Of a stretch of DNA of 49,502 bases, positions 11,610-21,252 are shown piece by piece. The first letter of the stretch is position 1. Each line of letters begins with the position of its first letter. The stretch lies in contig JAUCBJ010005889.1 in the NCBI GenBank assembly GCA_032718475.1, positions 1-49,502 on the forward strand, in the 5' to 3' direction. A model generated the notes under the pieces. That model searched no databases. It saw nothing but the letters and a program-made list of their open reading frames with translations, and had not been told where the DNA came from. Made by a program: the position numbers and the translations under genes. The stretch is from Nemertoderma westbladi. Lineage: Eukaryota > Xenacoelomorpha > Nemertodermatida > Nemertodermatidae.

Positions 11610-12412
11610 AAGATAATAAAAACCGACCTCCATAAAAATTAACACTGTATGCGAGCATCGCGTCCTGAAATACAGTCCTGAATATATATACTATGTTCTA
11701 ATAGTCCTTGATGATACACGAGATAAATGTCATGCAAAATGCTTAGGCCGAGCAAAATGCTTGGGATCGGTACATACAGACATAGGCCTACAGTATAATA
11801 ATGCTAAAGAGCGGAAACAACTGGAAATACATTTTCGTAGCCGTGTACAGGTGTAGATACGATTTGAAATACTATTCCCGAAAAGGTAATGGAATCATGA
11901 CACGATCTATCAATGTGTTTAAAAATAAATTGAAAGAGTTGGATTTCTAGGAAATTATTACCGGTACAGTACTTTTGACAAATTTATGGTCTATGAGAAT
12001 TATTTTTCCTTGTGCGTACACTTTTATTTAAATTTTTCAGTTTGTTACATTGATATGCAGCGCAGCCCAGCATTCTACTGTATTTATCAAATCTGCCTTT
12101 TATAGTTGGCAAGTCCGAATTAAATTAAATTAATAACACCATGGTAGGCATAACACCATGACACCTACTGTAATTAAAGGCCTACAGCTACAGAGAAGCC
12201 GTAGACTTGACAATAATCTCTTATCTCATCTGGATCAATCATGAAACAGTATTCATCTTCGCGTATGCATACGCGTATGTCAAATCCAAATCGCTCAATG
12301 TATGTACAGTAGGCCTAATGTCTAGATACGTGGATACCAGGATACGTACGTACGCACATACGTGGATACGTTACGTACGACGTACGTCTGTACGTGGAAA
12401 CGTTTAACTCTA
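11610..12412. repeat. Right arm of a dispersed inverted repeat, with an insertion
   Basis: Reverse-complement counterpart of 8823-9030. The blocks 'gcgagcatcgcgtcctgaa' and 'atatatactatgttcta' are at about 11650-11700. CGCGTATGCATACGCG (12260-12275) and the cgtacgtacgcacatacgtgg segment are at 12260-12410. About 500 bp of unmatched DNA splits this arm. Several overlapping ACGTACGT runs add local palindromes. Confidence 0.68.
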
Positions 12413-13240
12413 CCAGTCTACAGTAGGCCTAACTGTATAGGTATATAGGCCCCTATACCGGTAGGTTCATCCGATTTTCCTTTTTAAAATATAGTAGTAG
12501 TCTCTGCAGTATGCACATAAGCTGCATTGAGAAGCCGGTAGCGGTACTGCACTTGAAACCAAATGTACCGGTATATTACAGTAATTTGATATTAAATACT
12601 GAAACAATATTTCGTCAGACTGGCCAGATTGCAGAAGTACCGGTAGGATTACATCGCAACAGTGCTTAAGTGATTTTTTAGTAGGCCTACGCCTTTATTG
12701 TAAAGAAAAAGTACCATGGTAAGTTTGGTTGGTTCCGTGTTCGTGGCGTACTGTAGCTACTCTTTTACTTGTGGGGTGAGACACGTCAGGGCAGAGCCTT
12801 TTTAGCAAATGAAAATTATAATTATTAAAGTAGAATACTAGTGACTAGCGGGGATTATGGCTGTTGAGGTGGGGTGTGTGTTTGTGTTCAATGATGTGAA
12901 AAAAATTCATTTGAATGATGTGTTTCAAAAAAACGTATGTGGGCGGAAGGGCAATCTTAAGTAATCTTACCGTAGGCCTAGTAGAAAAATTAGGGGGGGG
13001 GGGGGGGGGGGGGGGGGTCGTGTCATTGAATTACGACACGACACTATTTTCCAGGACATGTTGTAAGTAAAGAGCCATCTAAAAACCAATAACTTATGAG
13101 ACCAACATGATGTATGCAAACGTGACCCATATGTGAAGTATACCAGATTTCTGCTGTTATATTATTAACTTTGCAGTTTATACGGAACTGTTTATACTGC
13201 ATAGATATACAGTAGGGCATACCATCATAAAATAAAACAC
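12413..13240. other. Intergenic with a 27-bp poly-G tract
   Basis: No coding region is recognised. A G homopolymer at about 12991-13017 is among the longest in the window and is a likely sequencing or assembly weak point. Motifs aggcctac and accggta are frequent here. Confidence 0.5.
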
Positions 13241-13446
13241 CGCCCCAATAGGATATAACTGTCAAGTTTCAACTTAAGCGGATTGTAAATAACATTTTGA
13301 GAAAATGTTCACTTTCAGAAATTTCACCCTCTACCTGCAGACTGGTGAAATGTATTTCGCCCTCTAGCGGTAGACTGGGGAACTGTTGACGACTCTGCGA
13401 CTCCGTAAAGATACATCCTATGCTGTAGTAGATATTTGCCAACTTT

Positions 13447-13454
13447 TAGCTCAA
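13447..13454. repeat. Left target-site duplication TAGCTCAA of the LINE insertion
   Basis: TAGCTCAA is repeated at 13913-13920 on the other side of the LINE copy. The host sequence without one copy and the insertion aligns with sibling copies of the surrounding repeat. Confidence 0.85.
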
Positions 13455-13912
13455 CTACTCCTCTATGGGAGTCCATGCTGGGCTCTAACAGCTGAGGCAC
13501 CAAATCTCTGGATGGCACATTCACAAGAATGCTACGCCGGGTTCATTGTGTCAAGTACAATGCACACATCTACAACCAGACACTATATAACATTGGAGGT
13601 GTCTCATTGGTTCCCCCAAGCTTGACACTAGAGCAAAATCGCCTCCGCTTTGCAGGACATTGCTTTCGCCGTGAGGACCAACCAGTGCATAATTTTGTAC
13701 TGTGGCAGCCTCATGGAATGAATAAGCATGGTGGACAGCCGATGACTTTCTTGAGACGCATCTTAAAGGACACTGGCCTTGAAGATGCGGATGATCTAGC
13801 AAATGTCATGGGTGATAGGGAGTTGTGGCGGTGCAATTTTGTCGATAAGCCGGCACAGCATTCTTAAAAATGCAGCTGCGATGCAGCATGTCGATCCTAG
13901 TAGTAGTAGTAG
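13455..13912 (+). mobile_element. 5'-truncated LINE 3' end with (TAG)n tail and target duplication
   Basis: This holds the C-terminal end of a non-LTR retrotransposon ORF2. A 112-codon ORF (13529-13867) contains NRLRFAGHCFRRED, a W-Q-P-HG segment and DRELWRCNF, and ends at a stop followed by a short 3' UTR and a (TAG)6 tail. It is about 90% similar by eye to the ends at 28702-28862 and 43010-43469, so three copies of one family lie in this window. An 8-bp target duplication (TAGCTCAA) flanks it exactly. The copy has no polymerase domain and is dead on arrival. The RTE/L1/I clade assignment is uncertain. Confidence 0.9.
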
Positions 13913-14172
13913 TAGCTCAAAAGGATTAAAAACAACAAAATGAGATCAGGTTTTCTTTATCAGAAAATTCGCCCACTAGCGGCGGACGGGGGAACTGTAG
14001 ACGATTCTACGACTCAGTAAAGATATAGCCTAAGATGCTGTAATATATGACTACCAAGTTTCAGTTTAAACGGATTGTACAATAAATAGCTAACTTGGAG
14101 GAGATATTCACTTTCAGACATTTCGCCCTCTAGCGGCAGACGGGGGGAACTTCAGACAGTATTACGTTGCAC

Positions 14173-14540
14173 AACGAGTTAGGTTGAGACCTTTCTAACA
14201 AGCTATAGTAAGCGAGATTTCATCGAGATGGGTTCGATTGTATAGCCGATGACAAACAGACAGACAGACACACAGACAGACAATTGATTTTTATATACTG
14301 TATATAGGAGTTGTGAGAAAAGTTAGTGAGAAAATATGAAAACATAAATTTCTTGTAGAAGATAAAATTTAAGAATAAAATTACAAATGACAAGAAAAAA
14401 AATGGCTTTATTCTTCCGCCGATCTCAAGTTGTATAATTCGGAGTGATATCGAGCGAGGCCAATTAACACATCAAGGAATAAGACGAAAAAAAGCTATTT
14501 GTTATCTAATACTGTAGGCCCCCTATATATACAAATAAAT
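14173..14540. other. Intergenic, no gene recognised
   Basis: A short (CAGA)n run lies at 14259-14282 upstream of the large tetranucleotide array. Otherwise AT-rich and featureless. Confidence 0.4.
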
Positions 14541-14998
<458 letters not shown>

Positions 14999-15048
14999 TT
15001 GATTTTTATAGATTTCACCACACATATTCATATATCATCTGCACGTGC

Positions 15049-15088
15049 ACTAGAAAGCTGTGGCCCGAAGGGCCATAGGCTTTCTAGT
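15049..15088. repeat. 40-bp hairpin (actagaaagc ... gctttctagt)
   Basis: Ten perfect outer base pairs and six inner pairs (tggccc/gggcca) surround a GAA loop, with only a small internal bulge. It lies 84 bp beyond the 3' end of the natterin-like gene. It may be a short terminal hairpin of a repeat; it lacks the U-run of a terminator, and the host is eukaryotic. Confidence 0.75.
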
Positions 15089-15171
15089 TCATGTAATAAA
15101 TGTGGATGGTATGTTTTCTCTGTATTAGCGATACACCCTACCCTGTACTGTCCGTAGTGTACTCCTACCCA

Positions 15172-16182
15172 CTAACACGCCCTCATCTGTTTAACATAAT
15201 TATACACTCTATCACCACTGTACCCTTTTTCTATAGTCCGGAACTGAGAAGCTTTGACTTTAAATGGCCCATACTTCCCGACAGCCTGTTGGAGGATAAC
15301 TTTTCTATGGGGTGGAACCGCAGCGCAAACTTCGATTGTTGTTTCCAGAGACCAGGTCTTAGATGAGGTTGTAGACCACTCCATACCAATTGAGGAAGCA
15401 ACACTGGCAGAGAAATATTCCTTAAAGCCAACTCCCAAACTGAGGTCTACACCAATAGATAATGTGTATGATTCTTCATCAGTAACACTCGTTCCTACAG
15501 TCTCCGAATACACGCATGAGCCTTCACCTGAGCTTTGCGTGTTGTCGAGGCTGCAAACTGTTTCCCAAAAATCGTTGGCCCCCCAGTCTTCCTTTGTACC
15601 AATCTTCCAACCATGGAACTCGGTGTAGCTGGGATCGTAAAGAGTCAGGGACGCTGCATTCACTTTTCCACTTGGATGAGCCGTGATGTATTTAAAATAA
15701 TTTTGCATCGATACAATCCATAGTTTGTCTTCATTAGCATTGATGTACAATTTCCATTTCTGATTATCATTTGTTATAGAAAGAGCGTCTCCCTTCACAC
15801 AATCTTCTTCTTCCAAACATGGTAACACGGTAAACATGGTATGGCGTTCCAAATACTTTCCTCGACTCGTTTTTATTGATACACGATTATTAATTCCCTC
15901 TAAGAGGAATGTTACTTCGAATCTCTCATATCCAGTCACACAGTTACCACATGAATTATACAGGAACAAATCGTCATTTGAGGCTGATACGACTCTTTCG
16001 TGGTGGGAGATTAAAATTATTTTATCATCACCCAAGTTTAATGAGGATCCTGAGGCGTCGGCATTGCCAATATGGAACCGCCACAGTTGTTTTTGGCTGG
16101 TTACAGGAACTGCCCCTTCTGGATATGGATATCCGAACCCAGGCACAAAGAGGCCGATTAGTATGAAAGCAATATTGTGCAT
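15172..16182 (-). CDS. Secreted aerolysin/natterin-like beta-pore-forming-type protein
   Basis: An intact 336-residue ORF. Residues 1-17 are a hydrophobic signal peptide ending in small residues (GFGYP), so the protein is probably secreted. The N-terminal half (about 30-180) has spaced Trp/aromatic repeats (KLYINANEDKLW, SGKVNAASL) that resemble a fascin- or agglutinin-like beta-trefoil. After a Trp-rich hinge (GWKIGTKEDWGANDFWETV), the C-terminal half is Ser/Thr-rich with alternating polar/nonpolar residues, including the region around SLSIG and SSKTWSLETT, followed by VPPHRKV. This pattern is characteristic of the aerolysin/natterin pore-forming fold. Known relatives act in venom, digestion or innate defence; the role here is unknown. 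Single exon in the PLA2G6-like intron. A Cys pair is retained in the C-terminal half. No break is seen. Confidence 0.8.
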   Translation of the reverse strand: MHNIAFILIGLFVPGFGYPYPEGAVPVTSQKQLWRFHIGNADASGSSLNLGDDKIILISHHERVVSASNDDLFLYNSCGNCVTGYERFEVTFLLEGINNRVSIKTSRGKYLERHTMFTVLPCLEEEDCVKGDALSITNDNQKWKLYINANEDKLWIVSMQNYFKYITAHPSGKVNAASLTLYDPSYTEFHGWKIGTKEDWGANDFWETVCSLDNTQSSGEGSCVYSETVGTSVTDEESYTLSIGVDLSLGVGFKEYFSASVASSIGMEWSTTSSKTWSLETTIEVCAAVPPHRKVILQQAVGKYGPFKVKASQFRTIEKGYSGDRVYNYVKQMRAC

Positions 16183-17204
16183 TTTATAATATGTGTCGCT
16201 GATGTGGTTAGTATCTTACAGTATAGTTATTGTATGTGATATGGTTGACCTTGCTTACATAGCTGTATATGGCAGTGGGATGGGATGCCACTGTAATGGA
16301 CAGAGTTAAACGTGTAATTACAAAGTTAAACAAAAGCACAAATAAATAATGAAACAACCCTAGTTACAGGAAAATTAAATATAGATATTGACCTTAATTT
16401 TGTGATAAAAAATTTGTAATTGTAACAAACATTTAAAAAATTGCTAACTGGATAATATCACTATGAAAGATCACCAGAAAGGTCACCAGGAAAGGGATTT
16501 GAAAAAATGTCTTGTCAACAATCTATTCTGTATAAGGGGTTTGTATGACGCTGTTGGTTTGAATGTATGATATTTATAGAAACTTTCTGAGAACGGCTAA
16601 GCTGGTACAATAATTGTATTTTATTGTTTGACAATTCGCCAAATACTCTCTCAAAAATCAGCGGGCAATAATCTTACATTCACAACACATGGCATATTTC
16701 CACAAGCTTCGCAACGCATGAAGAATGAGGAGTAATGCAATTGATTTCTTGAAATTACTATTTGTTTTTCACAATTGCGGAAATAACTTATATATTAAGT
16801 TTTAATCTCAAGCAAAAATATCAATCTTCAAACTTATTTTCATCGATATTCCTTTACTTAACCTTCACTTGGGTCCACATTCACACTCGAGTACCTCATA
16901 GAGCTGTTCCTTCACTATCTTCGTCAAGCCAAGTCAACTATGTCGTCGTGCACTTCAGGGATATCGATTAGGTAAGGAGAGGTGAACAATTTATTGATGA
17001 ATGTGTGAAACACGAAACACAGGGAGCAACCCGAAGGCTACTCTCTTTTGGCTGTCCCTATATGACAGGGAGGACGCAACACTAACTACCATTTTCACAC
17101 TCAATAACAGAACTATTTAACCCATTTGTAATCCCCCGCAGAATCCAGGTGCCCATTGTACCACTGGATTTGTGTGAGTCTAAATAAAGTTAAAGTAACT
17201 TTTT
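16183..17204. other. Intergenic, no gene recognised
   Basis: Upstream region of the natterin-like gene. A 69-codon plus-strand ORF (16762-16971) has no recognisable domain. No confident promoter element could be assigned. Confidence 0.4.
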
Positions 17205-17655
17205 GTTGGGAACAACTTTTGCAAATTCGACAATGACCTCCAGGTGGGATCGAACGGGTTGAGTCTGACGTTCTAACCATTCAGCTAGCGGCCCAGGTAA
17301 AAGATAGACCTGGAAATACCATCTGATACCTTGTATGTCCGCAATTTAGCTCCTCATGGCCTCCCATCTGTCAATACCATCATATACTGCCACTGTGCTC
17401 AACCCTACCGTACTTGGCCGTCTTTATCAACTCACTACAAATGAAAGGGTAGTGTATATTAACCATGAACCATCACGGCCACAATGATTAATTAAACACT
17501 CTAGCTACTAATTTAGGCAGGACAGTTACACCCATAGAGAATTGCGACCGGTATATTTATAATTTATTATTGGTGTTATGGGTGAATGAATGGTTTCATA
17601 TTATTATAACCTTTTGTTGTGCACACCTTTTGCAAAGTCGGCAATTAAGTAGATT
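17205..17655 (-). mobile_element. tRNA-derived SINE, copy 1
   Basis: On the minus strand a tRNA-like head (about 17295 down to 17205) has a box-A-like TAGCTGAATGGTTAGA and a box-B-like GTTCGATCCCAC. Adjacent at 17336-17655 is a body of about 310 bp shared at high identity with 48329-48640, including the segments 'ccgtgatggttcatggtta' and 'cattcacccataacacc'. Each body is flanked by head sequence on both sides, so units appear to be joined head to tail with a period of roughly 0.4 kb. The tRNA identity is not determinable. Confidence 0.8.
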
Positions 17656-17861
17656 CGATATTAGGATCATTTATTTGCATGTTTTATTTAGCACCAAAGT
17701 ATTTAGCTTCTGAGTGCTGACTGCAGATGTTCTTGCTATGTGACAATACTTAAATATAGTCAGTTGGGGCCCTACAATATTTCGAGTTCAAGCATAGGAT
17801 GTTATGCTTTCTATAAATTGTGCATTTTGTGTGGATCGATAAGCATACATTCGGTCGGCTA
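17656..17861. other. Short spacer between SINE and MITE
   Basis: No gene or structured element recognised. Confidence 0.3.
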
Positions 17862-18078
17862 CAGGGTCGGTGTAAAACGCGGATCCGGATTCCAAAATTA
17901 TCAATAAGGGAAAGGAGCAGGTTACAGTGGCACGTTATTTTAACCAAAACAATAAACTAAAGTCAATAGAACAGGTTATAGTTTTATTTTTGGGAGTTCT
18001 AAAAATGTAAAAAAAATCGACTTCCGTAGGGACAATGTTAAATGTAGAATCCGGATCCGCGTTTTACTCTGACCCTCG
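17862..18078. mobile_element. 217-bp MITE-like element with terminal inverted repeats
   Basis: The ends CAGGGTCGGTGTAAAACGCG (left) and the reverse complement of GTTTTACTCTGACCCTCG (right) pair over about 30 bp, with the shared core GTAAAACGCGGATCCGGATT. The interior is AT-rich and noncoding. It includes a segment (about 17904-17960) related to sequence at 48826-48880. No target duplication is clear. The CAGGG start is reminiscent of hAT ends, which is only a hint. Confidence 0.75.
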
Positions 18079-18732
18079 CCTAGATACAACAACTGTGAAA
18101 TGGTCGTTATTGATGCCCCAATGAGATCATGAGTCATTCATGTACCTGGTGATTATCAACAATAACTTCTAGTCTAGTAATACAGTAGTTGTCGACTCCA
18201 TGGTGGGAGTATGATATGAATTATGAGGCGAGGCGAATGAACAATATCTGGTATGCTGATAATCTGTGACAATTAAATTCGTAGCTGACGACTCCACAGA
18301 GGCTGTTACGTTTCATCCTTCCGGCTGTATCATCTTCCCGTTTATGAAACGTTGTAAAGATTTGTATGGAAACAATGTATGGAGAAGGCCGTAGGTAGGC
18401 GTCGTATTTCTCTATTAATGGTCCATTTATATTGAGATGTGTGGTTGCAGTAATATGAGGCGAGATGAGATTAACATCCTGTCATTTACTGTAACTGTAT
18501 ATCATTAACTGCCGTTTCAAATTAGTTTTCATTCTGTGGCCAGGCAATATCGCTTTTAACAAACAGTTGTTCTATAAGGAGTGCATTGTGAGTGTAATGG
18601 GTGTTAAGGATGGATTGAGATCGTCTTATTTTACTTAAATCGGCAAACGGAAATGACCAACATGGGCGGCTCATATGCAATGGCAACAAATCAAATAGAT
18701 TAATTAGGTATGATTATATTATTGTATAGTGC
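18079..18732. other. Intergenic, no gene recognised
   Basis: AT-rich with scattered short repeats, such as gaggcgagatgagatt, which recurs in reverse complement near 29245 and 49470. No coding potential is recognised. Confidence 0.35.
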
Positions 18733-18736
18733 TACT
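18733..18736. repeat. Left 4-bp target duplication TACT
   Basis: TACT precedes the left terminal inverted repeat and recurs at 21253-21256 directly after the right one. Confidence 0.7.
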
Positions 18737-19139
18737 CGGCCCTTATATTCCAAAACCGTGTATCTCGATTTTTGACGAAAATGACATATTTATATATTTG
18801 GAATCAGAATTTCAAGGCGCATCTTTCTATCCAGGTCCCGAAGCTTGAAAATCAAATGCAAAGAAAATAGTTTGCGACCAAAACCGTGTATCTCGATATT
18901 TTTTGAAGCAATTTTTAATCAAAACCATTTATCTGAGAAAAATTAACCGAAAAAAATTAACTGACCAATAGGATGCAAGATCTCCATGATTATTAATTTA
19001 TCAAAACAGTGTATCTCTGTTTCGGAAATTCGTTTAATTTATCAAAACCATCTATCTGGAGATAGACGGTTTTGGACCACCTCTAGAACAAATCTTTCTC
19101 AGATAGACGGTTTTGATTACAAATTCAATGTTCAATAAA

Positions 19140-19575
19140 TGTTCTAGATATATTTCAAAACACAGTTAACCGGTCATTTAGTCTGAACAATTCATTTGCA
19201 ATTGTCGCGGCCAGCTACCGTTTACCGGTAGTTAATTCATAAATCAACAATTCAGGCATTAACAAACTACACAAAGCGTTATGATAACATATTGTAAAGT
19301 TTCAGTTTAGGTAAACAACCATGAGAGTTTAGGTAACAAGAGTTTACCAGTAGGTTGTGTTACTGTACCATACCGTTTTGTCATCTATAAGCAATTCATC
19401 GATCAAAGAATCAGAACAACAGTTTTTTTAAACACTTTCTTGACTCTTGGTAGCAAGCCAGTTTGTTTATTTTATATAAAGCATAGCACTGATATTCGTG
19501 TAAGTAAACAATGTCAGCCACACGCAAACAATATCCTCTACGGAGGAAGGCTATACCCCCTAATGATTCCAATGC
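19140..19575. other. Transposon interior without recognisable coding sequence
   Basis: Between the left subterminal motifs and the coding minisatellite. The plus-strand ORF opening at 19440 shares frame with the minisatellite, but its first 50 residues show no family features. Confidence 0.4.
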
Positions 19576-19584
19576 TTCTGGTAA

Positions 19585-19910
19585 ATGGTGACGTTGGAGG
19601 GGGACATACAGAGCGGAGTGGAAGTGGTGACGTTGGAGGGGGACATACAGAGGGGAGTGGGAGTGGTGACGTTGGAGGGGGACATATTGAGGAGAGTGGG
19701 AGTGGTGACGTTGGAGGGGGACATACAGAGGGGAGTGGGAGTGGTGACGTTGGAGGGGGACATACAGAGGAGAGTGGGAGTGGTGACGTTTGAGGGGGGC
19801 ATACAGAGGGGAGTGGGAGTGGTGACGTTGGAGGGGGACATATTGAGGGGAGTGGTGACATTGGAGGGGGACATACTGAGGGGTTTGGGAGTGGTGACGT
19901 TGGAGGGGGG
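19585..19910. repeat. 36-bp minisatellite, about 9 units, in frame with the following ORF
   Basis: Units of the form gtggtgacgttggaggggga followed by catacagaggggagtggga. In the frame of the downstream DUF7869-like ORF it reads SGSGDVGGGHTE repeats. One unit has gtttga in place of gttgga, creating an in-frame stop at about 19791. One unit near 19845 is shortened by 12 bp, which also keeps the frame. ORFs on the other strand and in other frames are shadows. Confidence 0.93.
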
Positions 19911-20583
19911 ATGAATGACTATTGTGTGGTGTGGCATGAGGGGCTGCAAGGTCGGGATGCTGACTCATTGGCCGATTGTATGTTAAGGATCATCAGAGAA
20001 GAGCGGGATTCCAAAGAGTTTATATTTTGGCTGGATAATTGTACGGGTCAAAATAAAAACTGGTTGCTCTTTGGCGCATGTGTAGCGATTGTCAATGCCA
20101 CAGGGGGGCCACAGTCAATCACATTGAAGTACCTCACCAAGGGCTCACATGTTAGCCGATTCGGTTCATGGAAATATAGAGAGGAGTATTAAAAGACAAC
20201 CAGCAATGTATGATTTGAAATACGTCACTATGGTTATGGCCAACAGTAGAAAAGATTTGGTTGTATTAACCCCGGAATTCCACAAGTGGTTGAAGAAACT
20301 AACGTATTCCAAGAAGCTGAAAGAGGCGCTTCCCTATATTACAGAGGTAGTCCAGGTGAGATTTAACAAAGGGTGTCGCAAGATGGTGTATAAAAGAGAC
20401 TTCAAAGAAGCAGAGAAGTGTGTAGAATTCCTTCAAGAGAGGTATCACCCAGAAATTCCACAGAAGAAAGAAGGTGTACGGGGAATTAACACAGCAAAGA
20501 AGGAGATTATCCTAAAGAAACTTGTTAATCTCATGCCAGGAAACAGATCGTCTTTCTGGTTATCGATGACATCGAAACAATCA
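19911..20583 (+). pseudogene. DUF7869-like transposon-encoded protein, frameshifted
   Basis: Two overlapping frames cover one protein. The first (19911-20192) reads DYCVVWHEGLQGRDADSLA, then FWLDNCTGQNKNWLLFGACV and LKYLTKGSH. The second (from 20149) continues as MLADSVHGNIERSIKRQP and ends in a LVNLMPGNRSSFW tail. The order WHEG...D-N-x-x-G-Q-N-K-N-W...ADSVHGxIE...P-x-N-R-x-x-FW is what I recall of a family common in invertebrate genomes and annotated as DUF7869. The frame changes between the KGSH and ADSVHG motifs, so a small indel has broken the gene. The N-terminal half is missing or replaced by the minisatellite. The Asp/Glu-containing motifs could be an RNase-H-like transposase core, but this is inference. 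Lies inside the TIR element. Confidence 0.7.
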
Positions 20584-21252
20584 TAAACAGACCTTAATAG
20601 TGGCTACGATCACTCTTTAGCTAATGAGTAGATCTGTATTGAATACAACTTATCGATTTATTAAACTCATTATTCTATAAAACGGATCAATGTATTAAAC
20701 TCATATTTGTTTAAACTGAACTGTTTAATTAACTATAAATTGTATTAAACTGATCGTTACATTAAACTGACTGTTCATTTTATTTTATTCCCTTACCACA
20801 AATTGTAGTTTATTAGTTAATGGTTTTCAATATTAATGGTAATTATTAATTAATAAAATAAAAGTTTATATTCAAACATAGAGATAAACGGTTTTGTTAA
20901 AAAATAAAATATAAAAGATAGCTGGTTTTGAAGAATAAAAAATGAGTTAGCCGATTTTGATCCAAAAAAAGTTACATGTTTGCGGCGCAAGTATATTGAC
21001 CAATACCTGCTATGGTGTACTATCGGTGTACTATGGTGTTTTTAACATATTTCCCTTTATTTTCATGCCTTAATTTTGCCTCAGGTGGATTCGGCACATG
21101 CGTTTACCCTATATAGAATATTAATATGGAAATTTCCCGAATTAATCCCAGTAAGAATTTAAAATGAATAACCATAAAAAACCGGAATGGTTTTTGGCCA
21201 TTTTCTCAAAATGCCAAAAATTGAGATACACGGTTTTGGAATATAAGGGCCG

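Larger units (their letters stand above)
13241..14172. repeat. Repeat with 'cgccctctagcgg' core, 2-3 direct copies
   Basis: Direct copies share an ordered set of segments: a 'caagtttcarytta..cggattgta' block, 'ttcactttcagaaattt', 'cgccctctagcggcagac', 'ggggaactgt.gacgattctacgactc.gtaaagata' and 'gatgctgta'. Copies begin near 13246, 13350 and 13968, with a further core near 14130 and a related core (cgccccctagcggtcgac) at 21785. A LINE insertion at 13455 interrupts one copy; removing the insertion restores the block order, which shows the LINE came later. Confidence 0.72.
18737..21252. mobile_element. 2.5-kb DNA transposon with TIRs and subterminal motif array
   Basis: The ends are inverted repeats beginning CGGCCCTTATATTCCAAAAC and continuing through CGTGTATCTC; about 36 of the first 38 bases match. 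TACT flanks both ends. A 15-17-bp motif of the form AAAACCGTGTATCTC recurs inside. Left-end copies are near 18752, 18880, 18921, 19003 and 19043, with reverse copies near 19060 and 19101; right-end copies, all in reverse, are near 20881, 20917, 20944 and 21224. Such subterminal repeats often act as transposase-binding sites in other superfamilies. The interior has a 36-bp minisatellite and a broken DUF7869-like ORF. Four-bp target duplications are known for Sola elements among others; superfamily not assigned. Confidence 0.87.

Noticed and set aside
12991-13017. Poly-G tracts (also about 21497-21516 and 33111-33132) as possible G-quadruplex regulators
   Set aside because: Pure G homopolymers are common sequencing/assembly artefacts; nothing links them to a gene.
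19538-19949. Minus-strand ORFs of 107-185 codons, proline-rich (PLPSVCPPPTSP)
   Set aside because: Opposite-strand shadow of the 36-bp minisatellite, which is in frame with the plus-strand DUF7869-like ORF.
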